In this document: one piece after another, positions 19,690-28,148 of the stretch
Layout: each line of letters opens with the position of its first letter
Position numbering within the stretch: position 1 is the stretch's first letter
NCBI RefSeq assembly: GCF_002944405.1
Contig: NZ_CP024307.1
Span: 764,501-828,500, forward strand
Reading direction: 5' to 3'
Length of the DNA stretch: 64,000 nt
Origin: Sinorhizobium fredii
GTDB taxonomy: Bacteria; Pseudomonadota; Alphaproteobacteria; Rhizobiales; Rhizobiaceae
Notes under the pieces: model-generated
Told to the model about the DNA's origin: nothing
The model's input: only the letters and a program-made list of their open reading frames with translations
Databases searched by the model: none
Position numbers and translations under genes: made by a program

Positions 19690-21186
19690 ATGTATGAAGT
19701 AGGACATTTCATCGACGGCAAGCGCGTCGCCGGCAAGAGCGGCCGCGTCAGCAACATCTTCAACCCGGCAACGGGCGAAGTTCAGGGCACCGTGGCGCTG
19801 GCGAGCGACGCGGAGCTTGCAGCCGCCGTCGAGAGCGCCAAGGCCGCGCAGGTCAAGTGGGCCGCCACCAACCCGCAGCGCCGCGCCCGCGTCTTCATCA
19901 AGTTCGTTCAGCTCCTGAACGAGAACATGAACGAACTGGCCGAGATGCTCTCCCGCGAGCACGGCAAGACCATTGACGATGCCAAGGGCGATGTCGTCCG
20001 CGGTCTTGAAGTCTGCGAATTCGTCATCGGCATTCCGCACCTGCAGAAGAGCGAGTTCACCGAAGGTGCCGGCCCTGGCATCGACATGTACTCGATCCGC
20101 CAGCCGGTCGGCGTCGGCGCCGGCATCACGCCCTTCAACTTCCCGGCAATGATCCCGATGTGGATGTTCGCGCCGGCGATCGCCTGCGGCAACGCCTTCA
20201 TCCTGAAGCCCTCCGAGCGCGATCCGTCCGTGCCGATTCGCCTTGCCGAACTGATGATCGAGGCCGGCCTGCCGGCCGGTGTCCTGAACGTCGTCAACGG
20301 CGACAAGGGCGCGGTCGACGCGATCCTGACTCATCCCGACATCGCCGCCGTCTCCTTCGTCGGCTCGACCCCGATCGCCCGTTACGTCTACGGAACCGCG
20401 GCGATGAACGGCAAGCGCGCCCAGTGCTTCGGCGGCGCCAAGAACCACATGATCATCATGCCCGATGCCGATCTCGACCAGGCCGCCAACGCGCTGATCG
20501 GCGCCGGTTACGGCTCTGCCGGCGAGCGCTGCATGGCGATCTCGGTCGCGGTTCCGGTCGGCGAGGAAACCGCCAACCGCCTGATCGACAAGCTGACGCC
20601 GATGGTCGAGAGCCTGCGCATCGGCCCCTATACGGACGAAAAGGCCGATATGGGCCCGGTCGTCACCAAGGAGGCCGAACAGCGCATCCGCAGCCTCATC
20701 GACAGCGGTATCGAACAGGGTGCGAAGCTCGTCGTCGACGGCCGCGATTTCAAGCTGCAGGGCTATGAGGACGGCCATTTCATCGGCGGCTGCCTGTTCG
20801 ACCACGTCACGCCGGACATGGACATCTACAAGACGGAGATCTTCGGCCCGGTTCTTTCGGTCGTCCGTGCCAAGAACTACGAGGAAGCTCTGTCGCTGCC
20901 GATGAAGCACGAATATGGCAACGGCGTCGCGATCTACACCCGCGACGGCGATGCGGCCCGCGACTTCGCCTCCCGCATCAATATCGGCATGGTCGGCGTC
21001 AACGTGCCGATCCCGGTTCCGCTCGCCTACCACTCCTTCGGCGGCTGGAAGTCGTCGTCCTTCGGCGATCTCAACCAGCACGGCCCGGATTCGATCAAGT
21101 TCTGGACCCGGACCAAAACCATCACCGAGCGGTGGCCCTCGGGCATCAAGGACGGCGCGGAGTTCTCGATCCCGACGATGCGCTGA
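19690..21186 (+). CDS. mmsA: (methyl)malonate-semialdehyde dehydrogenase, acylating
   Basis: 498 residues from ATG 19690, which is preceded by AGGAGG. It is an ALDH of the MmsA/IolA class: GVGAGITPFNFPAMIPMWMF, FVGSTPIARYVYGTAA, catalytic Cys in AGERCMAIS, and the class-specific ending SFGGWKSSSFGDLNQHGPDS. It converts methylmalonate semialdehyde to propionyl-CoA (valine and thymine breakdown) and malonate semialdehyde to acetyl-CoA (inositol breakdown), using CoA and NAD+. A good terminator follows 25 bases after the stop. Named iolA in S. meliloti, from memory. Confidence 0.95.
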   Translation: MYEVGHFIDGKRVAGKSGRVSNIFNPATGEVQGTVALASDAELAAAVESAKAAQVKWAATNPQRRARVFIKFVQLLNENMNELAEMLSREHGKTIDDAKGDVVRGLEVCEFVIGIPHLQKSEFTEGAGPGIDMYSIRQPVGVGAGITPFNFPAMIPMWMFAPAIACGNAFILKPSERDPSVPIRLAELMIEAGLPAGVLNVVNGDKGAVDAILTHPDIAAVSFVGSTPIARYVYGTAAMNGKRAQCFGGAKNHMIIMPDADLDQAANALIGAGYGSAGERCMAISVAVPVGEETANRLIDKLTPMVESLRIGPYTDEKADMGPVVTKEAEQRIRSLIDSGIEQGAKLVVDGRDFKLQGYEDGHFIGGCLFDHVTPDMDIYKTEIFGPVLSVVRAKNYEEALSLPMKHEYGNGVAIYTRDGDAARDFASRINIGMVGVNVPIPVPLAYHSFGGWKSSSFGDLNQHGPDSIKFWTRTKTITERWPSGIKDGAEFSIPTMR

Positions 21187-21210
21187 CAAAGAAAATATCC
21201 TCCCCCATTG

Positions 21211-21236
21211 AGAGCCTCCTCCGGGAGGCTCTTTTT
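21211..21236 (+). terminator. rho-independent terminator of mmsA
   Basis: AGAGCCTCC and GGAGGCTCT form a 9-bp stem over a tetraloop-sized gap, followed directly by TTTTT, 25 bases after the mmsA stop. Confidence 0.88.
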
Positions 21237-21388
21237 TGTTGCATTCCGCGCAGCGGCACAACTAACGTCGGGCTTGACGGTGCAGTCGACGGGTGATTCG
21301 CGCATGCGTTGCGTTAGGTGCTTCCGGCTGCAATCGGAATGGCGGAGTCGGCGCAAGCGGCGTATGGATTTTGACGAGGGGATGGATC

Positions 21389-22507
21389 ATGGTTTTGGCT
21401 GAGCCGTTGGCGGCACAGAGTGTCGGGCAGGGCAGTTTCGGGCGCGCCGGTCACGGCGATTTTCAGCGCCTGTCATTTACCGGCAGCGGCAGCGAGTATT
21501 TCGGCATCTGGATCGTCAACATACTGCTGACGATTGTCACGCTCGGCATCTATTCCGCCTGGGCCAAGGTGCGCCGCAATCGCTATTTCTACGGCAACAC
21601 AGTGCTCCTCGGCCGCGGGTTCGAATATCATGCCAGGGGTGGGCAGATCCTGATCGGCCGGATCATCGTCTTCGCCTATCTGGTGCTCTACAACGTGCTC
21701 CTGACCTTCGCACCGTTCGCCGGCATCGCGCTCGTTCTATTGTTTCTCTGTTTCGTCCCGTGGCTCGTCGCCCGGGGCTTGCGCTTCAGCGCGCGGGTGA
21801 CGAGCTACCGCAATGTCCGCTTCGATTTCGTCGGCCGCGCCGGCGGCGCCTTTCTCGCCTTCATCGTCGGCCCGTTCCTTGCGGCGGTGACGCTCGGGAT
21901 CCTTGCGCCGCTCGCCAGCCGCTGGACCTATCGCTACATCGGCAGCAATCTGCGTTACGGGCAAAGAGCCTTTTCCACCGAACCCTCGGTCGGGGTAATT
22001 TATAAGTCCTGGGGTATTTCGGCGGCGATCATTGTTCTCGGGCTGTTGATTGTCGGCTTCATCGCCTTCCTCAACATTGCGCTTTTTGCGACGGCGATCG
22101 AGAGCCCCGACTTGCTTCCGGCCGACATGCAGATGTCGCTCGTCACGCTGATGGTGCTCGGCTACATCCTGTTTTTTGCGATCTTCGGTGTGGCGGCGCT
22201 GGTCTACCGTGCCGGCGTGCGCAATGTCGCCTGGTCCGCCACCACCTTCGACGGCAAGCACCGGCTCTTGAGCGATCTCTCGCGCCTGCGCTACACTTGG
22301 ATCGCCATCTCGAACGTCGTCGTGACGCTTCTAACGCTCGGCCTGATGCGGCCCTGGGCCGCCGTCCGGATGGCGCGCTACGTCAACGAACACACCGGCG
22401 TCCGATTCGAGGGCAATGTCGGCGAGATCTTCTCGGCGATCGCCCAGGAAGGTTCGGCGGTCGGTGCCGAATTCATGGATATCGAAGGCTTCGACTTTGG
22501 CTTCTGA
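21389..22507 (+). CDS. DUF898 (YjgN-type) multi-pass membrane protein
   Basis: 372 residues from ATG 21389 (MVLAEPLAAQS; GAGGGG upstream). It has two repeated modules typical of DUF898: FTGSGSEYFGIWIVNILLTIVTLGIYSAWAKVRRNRYFYGNT and, near residue 295, LRYTWIAISNVVVTLLTLGLMRPWAAVRMARYV. About eight hydrophobic segments are visible. Function unknown. The next gene, an M48 protease, starts inside its last codons, a pairing often seen for DUF898 proteins, suggesting a joint envelope-quality role (inference). Confidence 0.88.
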   Translation: MVLAEPLAAQSVGQGSFGRAGHGDFQRLSFTGSGSEYFGIWIVNILLTIVTLGIYSAWAKVRRNRYFYGNTVLLGRGFEYHARGGQILIGRIIVFAYLVLYNVLLTFAPFAGIALVLLFLCFVPWLVARGLRFSARVTSYRNVRFDFVGRAGGAFLAFIVGPFLAAVTLGILAPLASRWTYRYIGSNLRYGQRAFSTEPSVGVIYKSWGISAAIIVLGLLIVGFIAFLNIALFATAIESPDLLPADMQMSLVTLMVLGYILFFAIFGVAALVYRAGVRNVAWSATTFDGKHRLLSDLSRLRYTWIAISNVVVTLLTLGLMRPWAAVRMARYVNEHTGVRFEGNVGEIFSAIAQEGSAVGAEFMDIEGFDFGF

Positions 22508-23552
22508 CAATTCGGCCTTTGCGCATGGCGAGTGGCATCCCCCGGGGTCGAGCCGCTCAGTGACCTCCGGCCTCGCTGAGGCCGGGGAGCGGCTGGTCGC
22601 CAGTGACGAAACCGGTGCGGAACTCGCTGGGGGCAGCCTTTCGGCCATCGAAATCTCCGCGCGGGTCGGCCGCATCCCGCGCCGGGTCACCTTCCCCGAT
22701 GGTTCTCTTTTCGAGACCGACGACAACGACGCGATCGACCGCTTCCTGTCGCGCAAGGGCCGGAGCGGGGCAGGGCTTGTCCACTGGCTGGAGCGCTTCC
22801 ACCCGCGGCTGATCGCCTTCGTCGCGGCGACCATCCTGCTCGGTGCGTTGATCTACCGCTACGCGCTGCCGGCCCTCGTCGAAGTCGCCATCGCCGTCAC
22901 GCCGCCGATCGTGCCCCAGATCATGTCGGCGAGCACGCTCGAGACCATGGATCGGACGCTGCTTGGCGAAACGAAGCTGGATGAGGCGCGGCGCGGCAGG
23001 ATCGTTGACGGGTTCCGGCGTATCGCGGCGCTCTCGGCCGCGGGTGAGGCGGCCTATACGCTGAACTTCCGCGAAGGTGGTCCGATGGGTCCCAACGCCT
23101 TCGCCCTGCCCGATGGTACTCTCATCGTGACGGATGAGCTCGTCGAACTTGCCGGTAATGACACGGAGATGATCGTCGGCGTGCTGGCGCACGAAATCGG
23201 CCATGTCGAGCACAAGCACAGCCTCAGGCAGATCTATCGCGCGGCGGGGGTTGCCGCACTCATCATGCTGATCGCTGGCGATATCGGATCGGGAGCCGAA
23301 GATGTTCTGGTGGAGGGAGGCGGCCTGCTCGCGCTCTCCTATTCGCGCGCCGCGGAAGCGGAAGCGGACCGGCATTCCGTCGAGCTGATGATGAAGGCTG
23401 GCCGCGATCCGACGGCGATCGCCCGCTTCTTCGAGCTGCTGGAGACGAAGCTCGACGATCATTCCGACACGAGCATCTTCTCGACCCATCCCGGGACGCC
23501 GGAGCGCCGCAAGGCGATCCTCGAGCTGATTGCCGAACTGCGGAAGGGCTAA
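22497..23552 (+). CDS. M48-family membrane zinc metalloprotease
   Basis: About 351 residues if translation begins at TTG 22497, inside the end of the DUF898 gene; no ATG fits, so the start is uncertain. Zinc site HEIGHVEH (VLAHEIGHVEHKHS), with the downstream Glu in AEAEADRHSVELM; the substrate-strand motif NAFALPDGTLIVTDEL precedes it. One membrane anchor is seen (LIAFVAATILLGALIYRYALPAL), and the catalytic domain follows. It resembles the BepA/HtpX-like branch acting in envelope quality control. Its stop overlaps that of the convergent thioesterase gene by 4 bases. Confidence 0.85.
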   Translation: MASDNSAFAHGEWHPPGSSRSVTSGLAEAGERLVASDETGAELAGGSLSAIEISARVGRIPRRVTFPDGSLFETDDNDAIDRFLSRKGRSGAGLVHWLERFHPRLIAFVAATILLGALIYRYALPALVEVAIAVTPPIVPQIMSASTLETMDRTLLGETKLDEARRGRIVDGFRRIAALSAAGEAAYTLNFREGGPMGPNAFALPDGTLIVTDELVELAGNDTEMIVGVLAHEIGHVEHKHSLRQIYRAAGVAALIMLIAGDIGSGAEDVLVEGGGLLALSYSRAAEAEADRHSVELMMKAGRDPTAIARFFELLETKLDDHSDTSIFSTHPGTPERRKAILELIAELRKG

Positions 23553-24052
23553 ACTCCGCCGGAAACGGCCGTGGAGCCGGCAGACCGGAACCGTTCCTCG
23601 AACTCCCGGCGCAGTTCCCGCCGGACCTCGGCGGCGCGGTAGCGGCGTTCCGTTATGCCGGGCTCGGGGCGGTAGGGCGGCACGCTCATCGGCCGGCCTT
23701 CCGCGTCGACGGCCACCATGGTGAAATAGCAGGAGTTGGTGTGCCTCCGTTCGCCGGTGCGGATGTTCTCCGCTTCGACCCGGATTCCGACCTCCATCGA
23801 GGTTCGGCCGGCATAGTTGATGGAAGCCCGAAAGTGCACCAGTTCGCCGACATGGATCGGCTGGCGGAAAACCACCTGGTCGACGGAGAGTGTCACCGCA
23901 TATTGCTTTGAGTAGCGCGAGGCGCAGGAGAAGGCGACCCGATCGAGGAGGTTGAGGAGCGCGCCGCCATGCACCTTGCCGCTGAAATTCGCCATGTCGG
24001 GGGTCATCAGCACGACCATTTCCAACTGGCTCTTGTCATTCGTCTCTTCCAA
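23549..24052 (-). CDS. acyl-CoA thioesterase, hotdog fold (YciA/BACH type)
   Basis: 167 residues with LMTPDMANFSGKVHGGALLNLLDRVAFSCASRYS, the catalytic Asn/Asp helix region of acyl-CoA hydrolases, then VDQVVFRQPIHVGELVHFRASINYAGRTSMEVGIRVEAENI and a C-terminal Arg/Glu-rich tail. It cleaves acyl-CoA to the free acid and CoA; chain preference cannot be told. It is convergent with and overlaps the M48 gene end. Confidence 0.88.
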   Translation of the reverse strand: MEETNDKSQLEMVVLMTPDMANFSGKVHGGALLNLLDRVAFSCASRYSKQYAVTLSVDQVVFRQPIHVGELVHFRASINYAGRTSMEVGIRVEAENIRTGERRHTNSCYFTMVAVDAEGRPMSVPPYRPEPGITERRYRAAEVRRELRREFEERFRSAGSTAVSGGV

Positions 24053-24182
24053 TTTCCCCTCCGATAAGGCCGTTCCAGCCGAGCGCGACTTTCGAGGGGT
24101 CGAGAATCCTATGGTTGGATCGGTCCGTCAATGCGTCTGCGAAAGCGTCGGTCGGCGGAAATTTGCCTGTCGAGTGCCCCAA

Positions 24183-24209
24183 ACGAAAACAGCGGGCCTT
24201 GTGCCCGCT
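24183..24209 (-). terminator. terminator downstream of fbpA (minus strand)
   Basis: On the minus strand AGCGGGC-acaag-GCCCGCT is followed by GTTTTCGTTT. It stands between the fbpA end and the thioesterase start. Confidence 0.6.
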
Positions 24210-24236
24210 GCTTCCTCTCAATGGCAATGACCGCCT

Positions 24237-24336
24237 TACAGTGCCGTGCGTCCTTAGGACGCACAAAGGACGCTGCAAGTCTTTGAATCTACGATCGTGC
24301 TTTCCGAAAATCGGGTCCGATTTTCGGGCCGATGCG
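24237..24336. repeat. RIME-like mosaic repeat, inverted variant
   Basis: It contains GCGTCC/GGACGC, then AAAGGACGCTGCAAGTCTTTG (a decayed inverse of the ATTCAAAGTGCTACAGCGACCTTT core of copy 1) and a perfect hairpin CCGAAAATCGG / CCGATTTTCGG. It abuts the fbpA stop codon, so it may serve as its mRNA 3' end. Confidence 0.65.
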
Positions 24337-25380
24337 CTAGTCTTGCGGCCCATCGTTGTAGCCGACCTTGTCGACCAGTTCCGACGCCTTCTTCCGGTTT
24401 GCGGCAATCTCGGCAAGCGGCAGGGTGTCCGGCTTGATCGTCCCGAAGGACTTGACGACGTCAGACGGCTCGGCACCCGGAAGCACCGGGTATTCGAAGA
24501 CCTGCTCGGCATAGATCTTCTGCGCTTCGCCGGCCGAAAGGAATTCCATCAGCTTGATGGCGTTGTCCTTGTTCGGGGCGTTCTTCGCGAGCGCCATGCC
24601 GGAGATGTTGACATGCGTGCCGCGGTCCTTCGCGTTCGGGAAGAGGACCTTGATGGCCGAAGCCCATTCCTTCTGCTCGGGCTCCTTCTCGTTGGTCAGC
24701 ATGAGACCGACATAGTAGCTGTTGCCGAGCGCGATATCGCATTCGCCGGCAAAGATCGCCTTTGCCTGGTCACGGTCGCCGCCATCGGGCTTTTTCGACA
24801 GATTGTCCCTGAGCCCCGTCAGCCACTTTTCCGTCTCGGCCTCGCCGTGGTGGGCGATCATCGAGGCGAACAGGCCGACATTGTAGGAATGCTGGCCGTC
24901 GCGGGTGCAGAACTTGCCCTTCCATTTCGGGTCGGCGAGCTCCTCATAAGTGATGTCGTTCTGCGGCACGCGTTCCTTCGACGCATAGATGACGCGGCCG
25001 CGGGTCGTCAGGCCGAACCAGTTGCCGTCCGGGTCACGGAAATGCGCCGGAATGTCCTTGTTGATCGTCTCGTTGACGAGCGGCTGGGTCACGCCGGCGT
25101 CCCTCGCCTCGGTCAGGCGGCTGATGTCGACGGTCAGGATCACATCGGCCGGAGAGTTCGCGCCCTCCGCCTGGATGCGCTCGACGAGGCCCTTGTCGAG
25201 GAAGAGCACATTGGCGGTGATGCCGGTCTCCTTGGTGAAGGCGTCGAGCAGCGGCTTGATAAGATCGGGCTGGCGGTACGAATAGATGTTGACCTCGCCA
25301 TCGGCGCGGGCAGGCGCCGTCAAGGCAAGGAACGCCGCCGCGACCGACAGGGTGCCGATCAGCGTTTTAGAGGCAAGCAT
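24337..25380 (-). CDS. fbpA: periplasmic Fe(III)-binding protein of an ABC iron importer
   Basis: 347 residues with a signal peptide ending TAPARA (about residue 26). Mature start DGEVNIYSYRQPDLIKPLLDAF. The iron-ligating Tyr pair GNSYYVGLM and the family text TVDISRLTEARDAG, VINETINKDIPAHFRDPDGNWFGLTTRGRVIYA identify the FbpA/FutA class. It is divergent from rirA, the same arrangement as fbpA-rirA in S. meliloti. Repression by RirA under iron sufficiency is expected from that literature; an iron-responsive-operator match was not found by eye. No permease or ATPase gene is adjacent. Confidence 0.92.
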   Translation of the reverse strand: MLASKTLIGTLSVAAAFLALTAPARADGEVNIYSYRQPDLIKPLLDAFTKETGITANVLFLDKGLVERIQAEGANSPADVILTVDISRLTEARDAGVTQPLVNETINKDIPAHFRDPDGNWFGLTTRGRVIYASKERVPQNDITYEELADPKWKGKFCTRDGQHSYNVGLFASMIAHHGEAETEKWLTGLRDNLSKKPDGGDRDQAKAIFAGECDIALGNSYYVGLMLTNEKEPEQKEWASAIKVLFPNAKDRGTHVNISGMALAKNAPNKDNAIKLMEFLSAGEAQKIYAEQVFEYPVLPGAEPSDVVKSFGTIKPDTLPLAEIAANRKKASELVDKVGYNDGPQD

Positions 25381-25497
25381 GGTGTTCTCTCCGTTTGGTG
25401 GTGCTTATAAGTTAACCAGGCGGGTCATATTTCTACCGCGCGACAGCGACAGTCAACGGCGAAACGGCGAAGTAAAGCCTTCGTGAATTTTTCATGT

Positions 25498-25514
25498 TTT
25501 GGAATTGTTCCAAA
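25498..25514. promoter_or_regulatory. Irr-box (ICE-like) palindrome in the fbpA-rirA gap
   Basis: TTTGGAATTGTTCCAAA: perfect 7-bp arms around three bases. The published iron-control element bound by Irr has the form TTTAGAA-N3-TTCTAAA, so this differs only at one symmetric position per arm. It ends 53 bases upstream of the rirA start, where Irr repression of rirA under iron limitation would be expected. Confidence 0.65.
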
Positions 25515-25566
25515 CTACGTTCCGTCCTATATGAGAGGGACGAATTTCTCGATCCCGGAGTGAATG

Positions 25567-26031
25567 ATGCGTCTGACGAAGCAAACAAACTACGCAGTTC
25601 GCATGCTGATGTACTGTGCTGCGAATGGCGAGAAGCTCAGCCGCATTCCTGAAATCGCCAAAGCGTACGGTGTTTCCGAGCTGTTTCTGTTCAAGATCTT
25701 GCAGCCCTTGACCAAGGCGGGTCTGGTGGAAACCGTGCGCGGCCGCAATGGCGGCGTTCGGCTGCCGAAGCCGGCCTCGGAGATCAGCCTCTTTGACGTG
25801 GTCAAGGTGACGGAGGACAGCTTCGCCATGGCCGAATGCTTCGAGGCGGGGGAGGTCGACTGTCCTCTGGTCGACAGTTGCGGCCTCAATGCCGCGTTGC
25901 GCAAAGCGTTGAACGCCTTCTTCGAGGTACTCGAGGGCTATACGATCGACGATCTCGTCAAGGCGCGACCGCAGATCAACTTCCTTCTGGGTTTGGACAC
26001 CGGTTCGCAGCCGCAGCCCTCTGCCGCCTGA
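25567..26031 (+). CDS. rirA: iron-responsive Rrf2-family regulator RirA
   Basis: 154 residues, MRLTKQTNYAVRMLMYCAAN, taking the second of two adjacent ATGs (25567; GGAG lies 6 bases before). It has an Rrf2 winged HTH (IPEIAKAYGVSELFLFKILQPLTKAGLVETVRGRNGGVRL) and three Cys with spacing C-x7-C-x5-C (CFEAGEVDCPLVDSC) that hold the Fe-S cluster sensing iron. It represses iron-uptake genes when iron is plentiful, a role filled by Fur in enterics. A terminator follows at 26053. Confidence 0.95.
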   Translation: MRLTKQTNYAVRMLMYCAANGEKLSRIPEIAKAYGVSELFLFKILQPLTKAGLVETVRGRNGGVRLPKPASEISLFDVVKVTEDSFAMAECFEAGEVDCPLVDSCGLNAALRKALNAFFEVLEGYTIDDLVKARPQINFLLGLDTGSQPQPSAA

Positions 26032-26052
26032 AAAAAACCGGTTCGACATGTG

Positions 26053-26080
26053 AAGCGCGGAGCCCCTTCTCCGCGCTTTT
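26053..26080 (+). terminator. terminator of rirA
   Basis: GCGCGGAG-cccctt-CTCCGCGC followed by TTTT, about 20 bases after the rirA stop. Confidence 0.85.
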
Positions 26081-26119
26081 CTGCGTCTTCTCCTCGCTTC
26101 TTCCGCCGCATCCCCGTCT

Positions 26120-26222
26120 TACTGCATGTGTCCTCGAGTCGTGCCGATTTGAGGACAAAAGATGCAGCAATTCAAAGTGCTACAGGGTCCTTTGTGCGTC
26201 TGATAAGACGCGCGGGCCTGTA
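26120..26222. repeat. RIME-type intergenic mosaic repeat, copy 2
   Basis: Same order of blocks as copy 1 at 2889: TACTGCATGTGTCCT, GAGGACAAAAGATGCAG, ATTCAAAGTGCTACAGG, then a second palindrome built on TTTGTGCGTCTGATAAGACG and ending CCTGTA. The first-arm interior has diverged while the arms still pair. The rest of the 410-base gap to dppA (26223-26444) shows no gene; it is the dppA leader and promoter region. Confidence 0.8.
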
Positions 26223-26444
26223 GGGGAGGGCTCATCGACACGCGACAGGCGCAGCCGGAAGACCGATTCGCTGCCGGGGCCGAGCCTCTACCTGTGGAAG
26301 AATTTTTCGCATAGACAAATTTCTTAAGCGAGTTATTGCAATGCGACGCCAAATGTCGTTCCATCCGTTCTTGACCGGATGGAAAAACTCTCGCCGCGGT
26401 CGAAAACAATACGAGAACAAAAAACAAATCTGGGAAGCAAGCTC

Positions 26445-28040
26445 ATGAAAAAGCTCACGACTCTCTTCGCAGCGACGGCGCTCGCCACGCTGATGGCCGG
26501 CACTGCCTGGTCGAAAACGTTCGTCTTTTGCTCGGAAGGCTCGCCGGAGGGTTTTGACCCCGGCCTCTACACGGCCGGTACAACGTTCGACGCTTCCGCG
26601 CATACCGTCTATAACCGCCTGCTCGAGTTCAAGAAGGGCACGACGGAAACCGAGCCGGGGCTCGCCGAGAGCTGGACGATCTCCGACGACGGCCTCGAAT
26701 ACACCTTCAAGCTTCGTCCCGGCGTCAAGTTCCAGACGACCGAGTTCTTCACCCCGACCCGCGAACTGAACGCCGACGACGTCGTCTTCTCGCTCGAGCG
26801 CCAGTGGAAGTCCGACAATCCGTGGCACGGCTATGTAACCGGCGGTTCCTGGGAATACTTCGCCGGCATGGGGCTGCCCGAGCTGCTCGAGTCGATCGAG
26901 AAGGTCGACGACATGACCGTCAAGATCAAGCTGAAGCGGAAAGAAGCTCCCTTCCTCGCCAACCTGGCCATGCCCTTCGCTTCGATCATGTCGAAGGAAT
27001 ATGCCGACAAGCTGCAGGCCGAAGGCAAGATGAACCAGCTGAACCAGATGCCGCTCGGCACCGGTCCCTTCTCCTTCGTCGCCTATCAGCAGGATGCCGT
27101 CATCCGTTACAAGGCTCACCCGGATTACTGGGGCGGAAAGCAGAAGATCGACGACCTGGTCTTTTCGATCACGACCGATGCGGCCGTCCGCTTCCAGAAG
27201 CTTCAGGCCGGCGAATGCCACCTGATGCCGTATCCGAACGCGGCTGACGTCGAGGCGATGAAGGCTGATCCGAACCTCAAGGTGATGGAACAGGCCGGCC
27301 TCAACGTCGCCTATCTCGCCTACAACACCACGCAGGCGCCTTTCGACAAGGTCGAAGTGCGCAAGGCGCTGAACAAGGCGATCAACAAGCAGGCGATCGT
27401 CGACGCCGTCTTCCAGGGGCAGGCTACGCCGGCGACGAACCCGATCCCGCCGACGATGTGGTCCTATAACGAACATCTCGAAGAGGACACCTACGAGCCG
27501 GAAGTGGCAAAGAAGATGCTTGAGGACGCCGGCGTCAAGGACCTGTCGATGAAGGTCTGGGCGATGCCCGTCGCGCGGCCCTACATGCTGAACGCGCGTC
27601 GCGCTGCCGAGATGATGCAGGCAGACTTCGCCAAGATCGGCGTCAAGGTCGAGATCGTCACCTACGAGTGGGCCGAATATCTCGAGAAGTCCAAGGCGAA
27701 GGACCGCGACGGTGCGGTGATCCTCGGCTGGACGGGTGACAACGGCGACCCGGACAACTTCCTTGACACGCTGCTCGGCTGCGACGCCGTCGGCGGCAAC
27801 AACCGCGCTCAGTGGTGCAACAAGGAGTTCGACGATCTGGTCACCAAGGCCAAGGAAGCGTCCGACGTCGCAGAGCGCACCAAGCTCTACGAAGAGGCGC
27901 AAGTCGTCTTCAAGCGCGAAGCGCCGTGGGCGACGCTCGACCACTCGCTCTCCATCGTCCCGATGCGCAAGAACGTCGAAGGCTTCGTCCAGAGCCCGCT
28001 CGGCGACTTTGCTTTCGACGGCGTTGATATTGTAGAGTAA
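26445..28040 (+). CDS. dppA: dipeptide ABC transporter, periplasmic binding protein
   Basis: 531 residues from ATG 26445. Signal peptide MKKLTTLFAATALATLMAGTAWS, then SBP_bac_5 signatures: FVFCSEGSPEGFDPGLYTAGTTFDASAHTVYNRLLEF, GLAESWTISDDGLEYTFKLRPGVKF, and the binding Asp region GWTGDNGDPDNFLDTLLGC. Two Cys pairs as in DppA are seen (FCSEG near the N-terminus, LLGC...WCNKEF near the C-terminus). It is first in a five-gene operon in the order dppABCDF, which matches dppA1-F1 after rirA in S. meliloti. Haem or delta-aminolevulinate import is known for DppA in other species and is interesting beside rirA. Confidence 0.93.
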   Translation: MKKLTTLFAATALATLMAGTAWSKTFVFCSEGSPEGFDPGLYTAGTTFDASAHTVYNRLLEFKKGTTETEPGLAESWTISDDGLEYTFKLRPGVKFQTTEFFTPTRELNADDVVFSLERQWKSDNPWHGYVTGGSWEYFAGMGLPELLESIEKVDDMTVKIKLKRKEAPFLANLAMPFASIMSKEYADKLQAEGKMNQLNQMPLGTGPFSFVAYQQDAVIRYKAHPDYWGGKQKIDDLVFSITTDAAVRFQKLQAGECHLMPYPNAADVEAMKADPNLKVMEQAGLNVAYLAYNTTQAPFDKVEVRKALNKAINKQAIVDAVFQGQATPATNPIPPTMWSYNEHLEEDTYEPEVAKKMLEDAGVKDLSMKVWAMPVARPYMLNARRAAEMMQADFAKIGVKVEIVTYEWAEYLEKSKAKDRDGAVILGWTGDNGDPDNFLDTLLGCDAVGGNNRAQWCNKEFDDLVTKAKEASDVAERTKLYEEAQVVFKREAPWATLDHSLSIVPMRKNVEGFVQSPLGDFAFDGVDIVE

Positions 28041-28060
28041 TCTTACCGACTGACCCGAAG

Positions 28061-28097
28061 GGGGCGTTTGCCGTTGGCGAACGCCCCTCTTCCTTTT
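28061..28097 (+). terminator. hairpin with T-tail between dppA and dppB (attenuator)
   Basis: GGGGCGTTTGCC and GGCGAACGCCCC form a 12-bp stem with one G-U over a GTT loop, followed by TCTTCCTTTTT. It lies 20 bases after the dppA stop and would let dppA be transcribed more than the membrane and ATPase genes. Confidence 0.75.
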
Positions 28098-28148
28098 TGC
28101 CGGTGCCGCAGCAACGAGGCCGCGGTTACGATGGCATGAGGTTTGACT

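Noticed and set aside
19654..21261. Minus-strand frame of 535 codons opposite mmsA.
   Set aside because: Shadow of a well-conserved ALDH gene; it also runs through the mmsA terminator.
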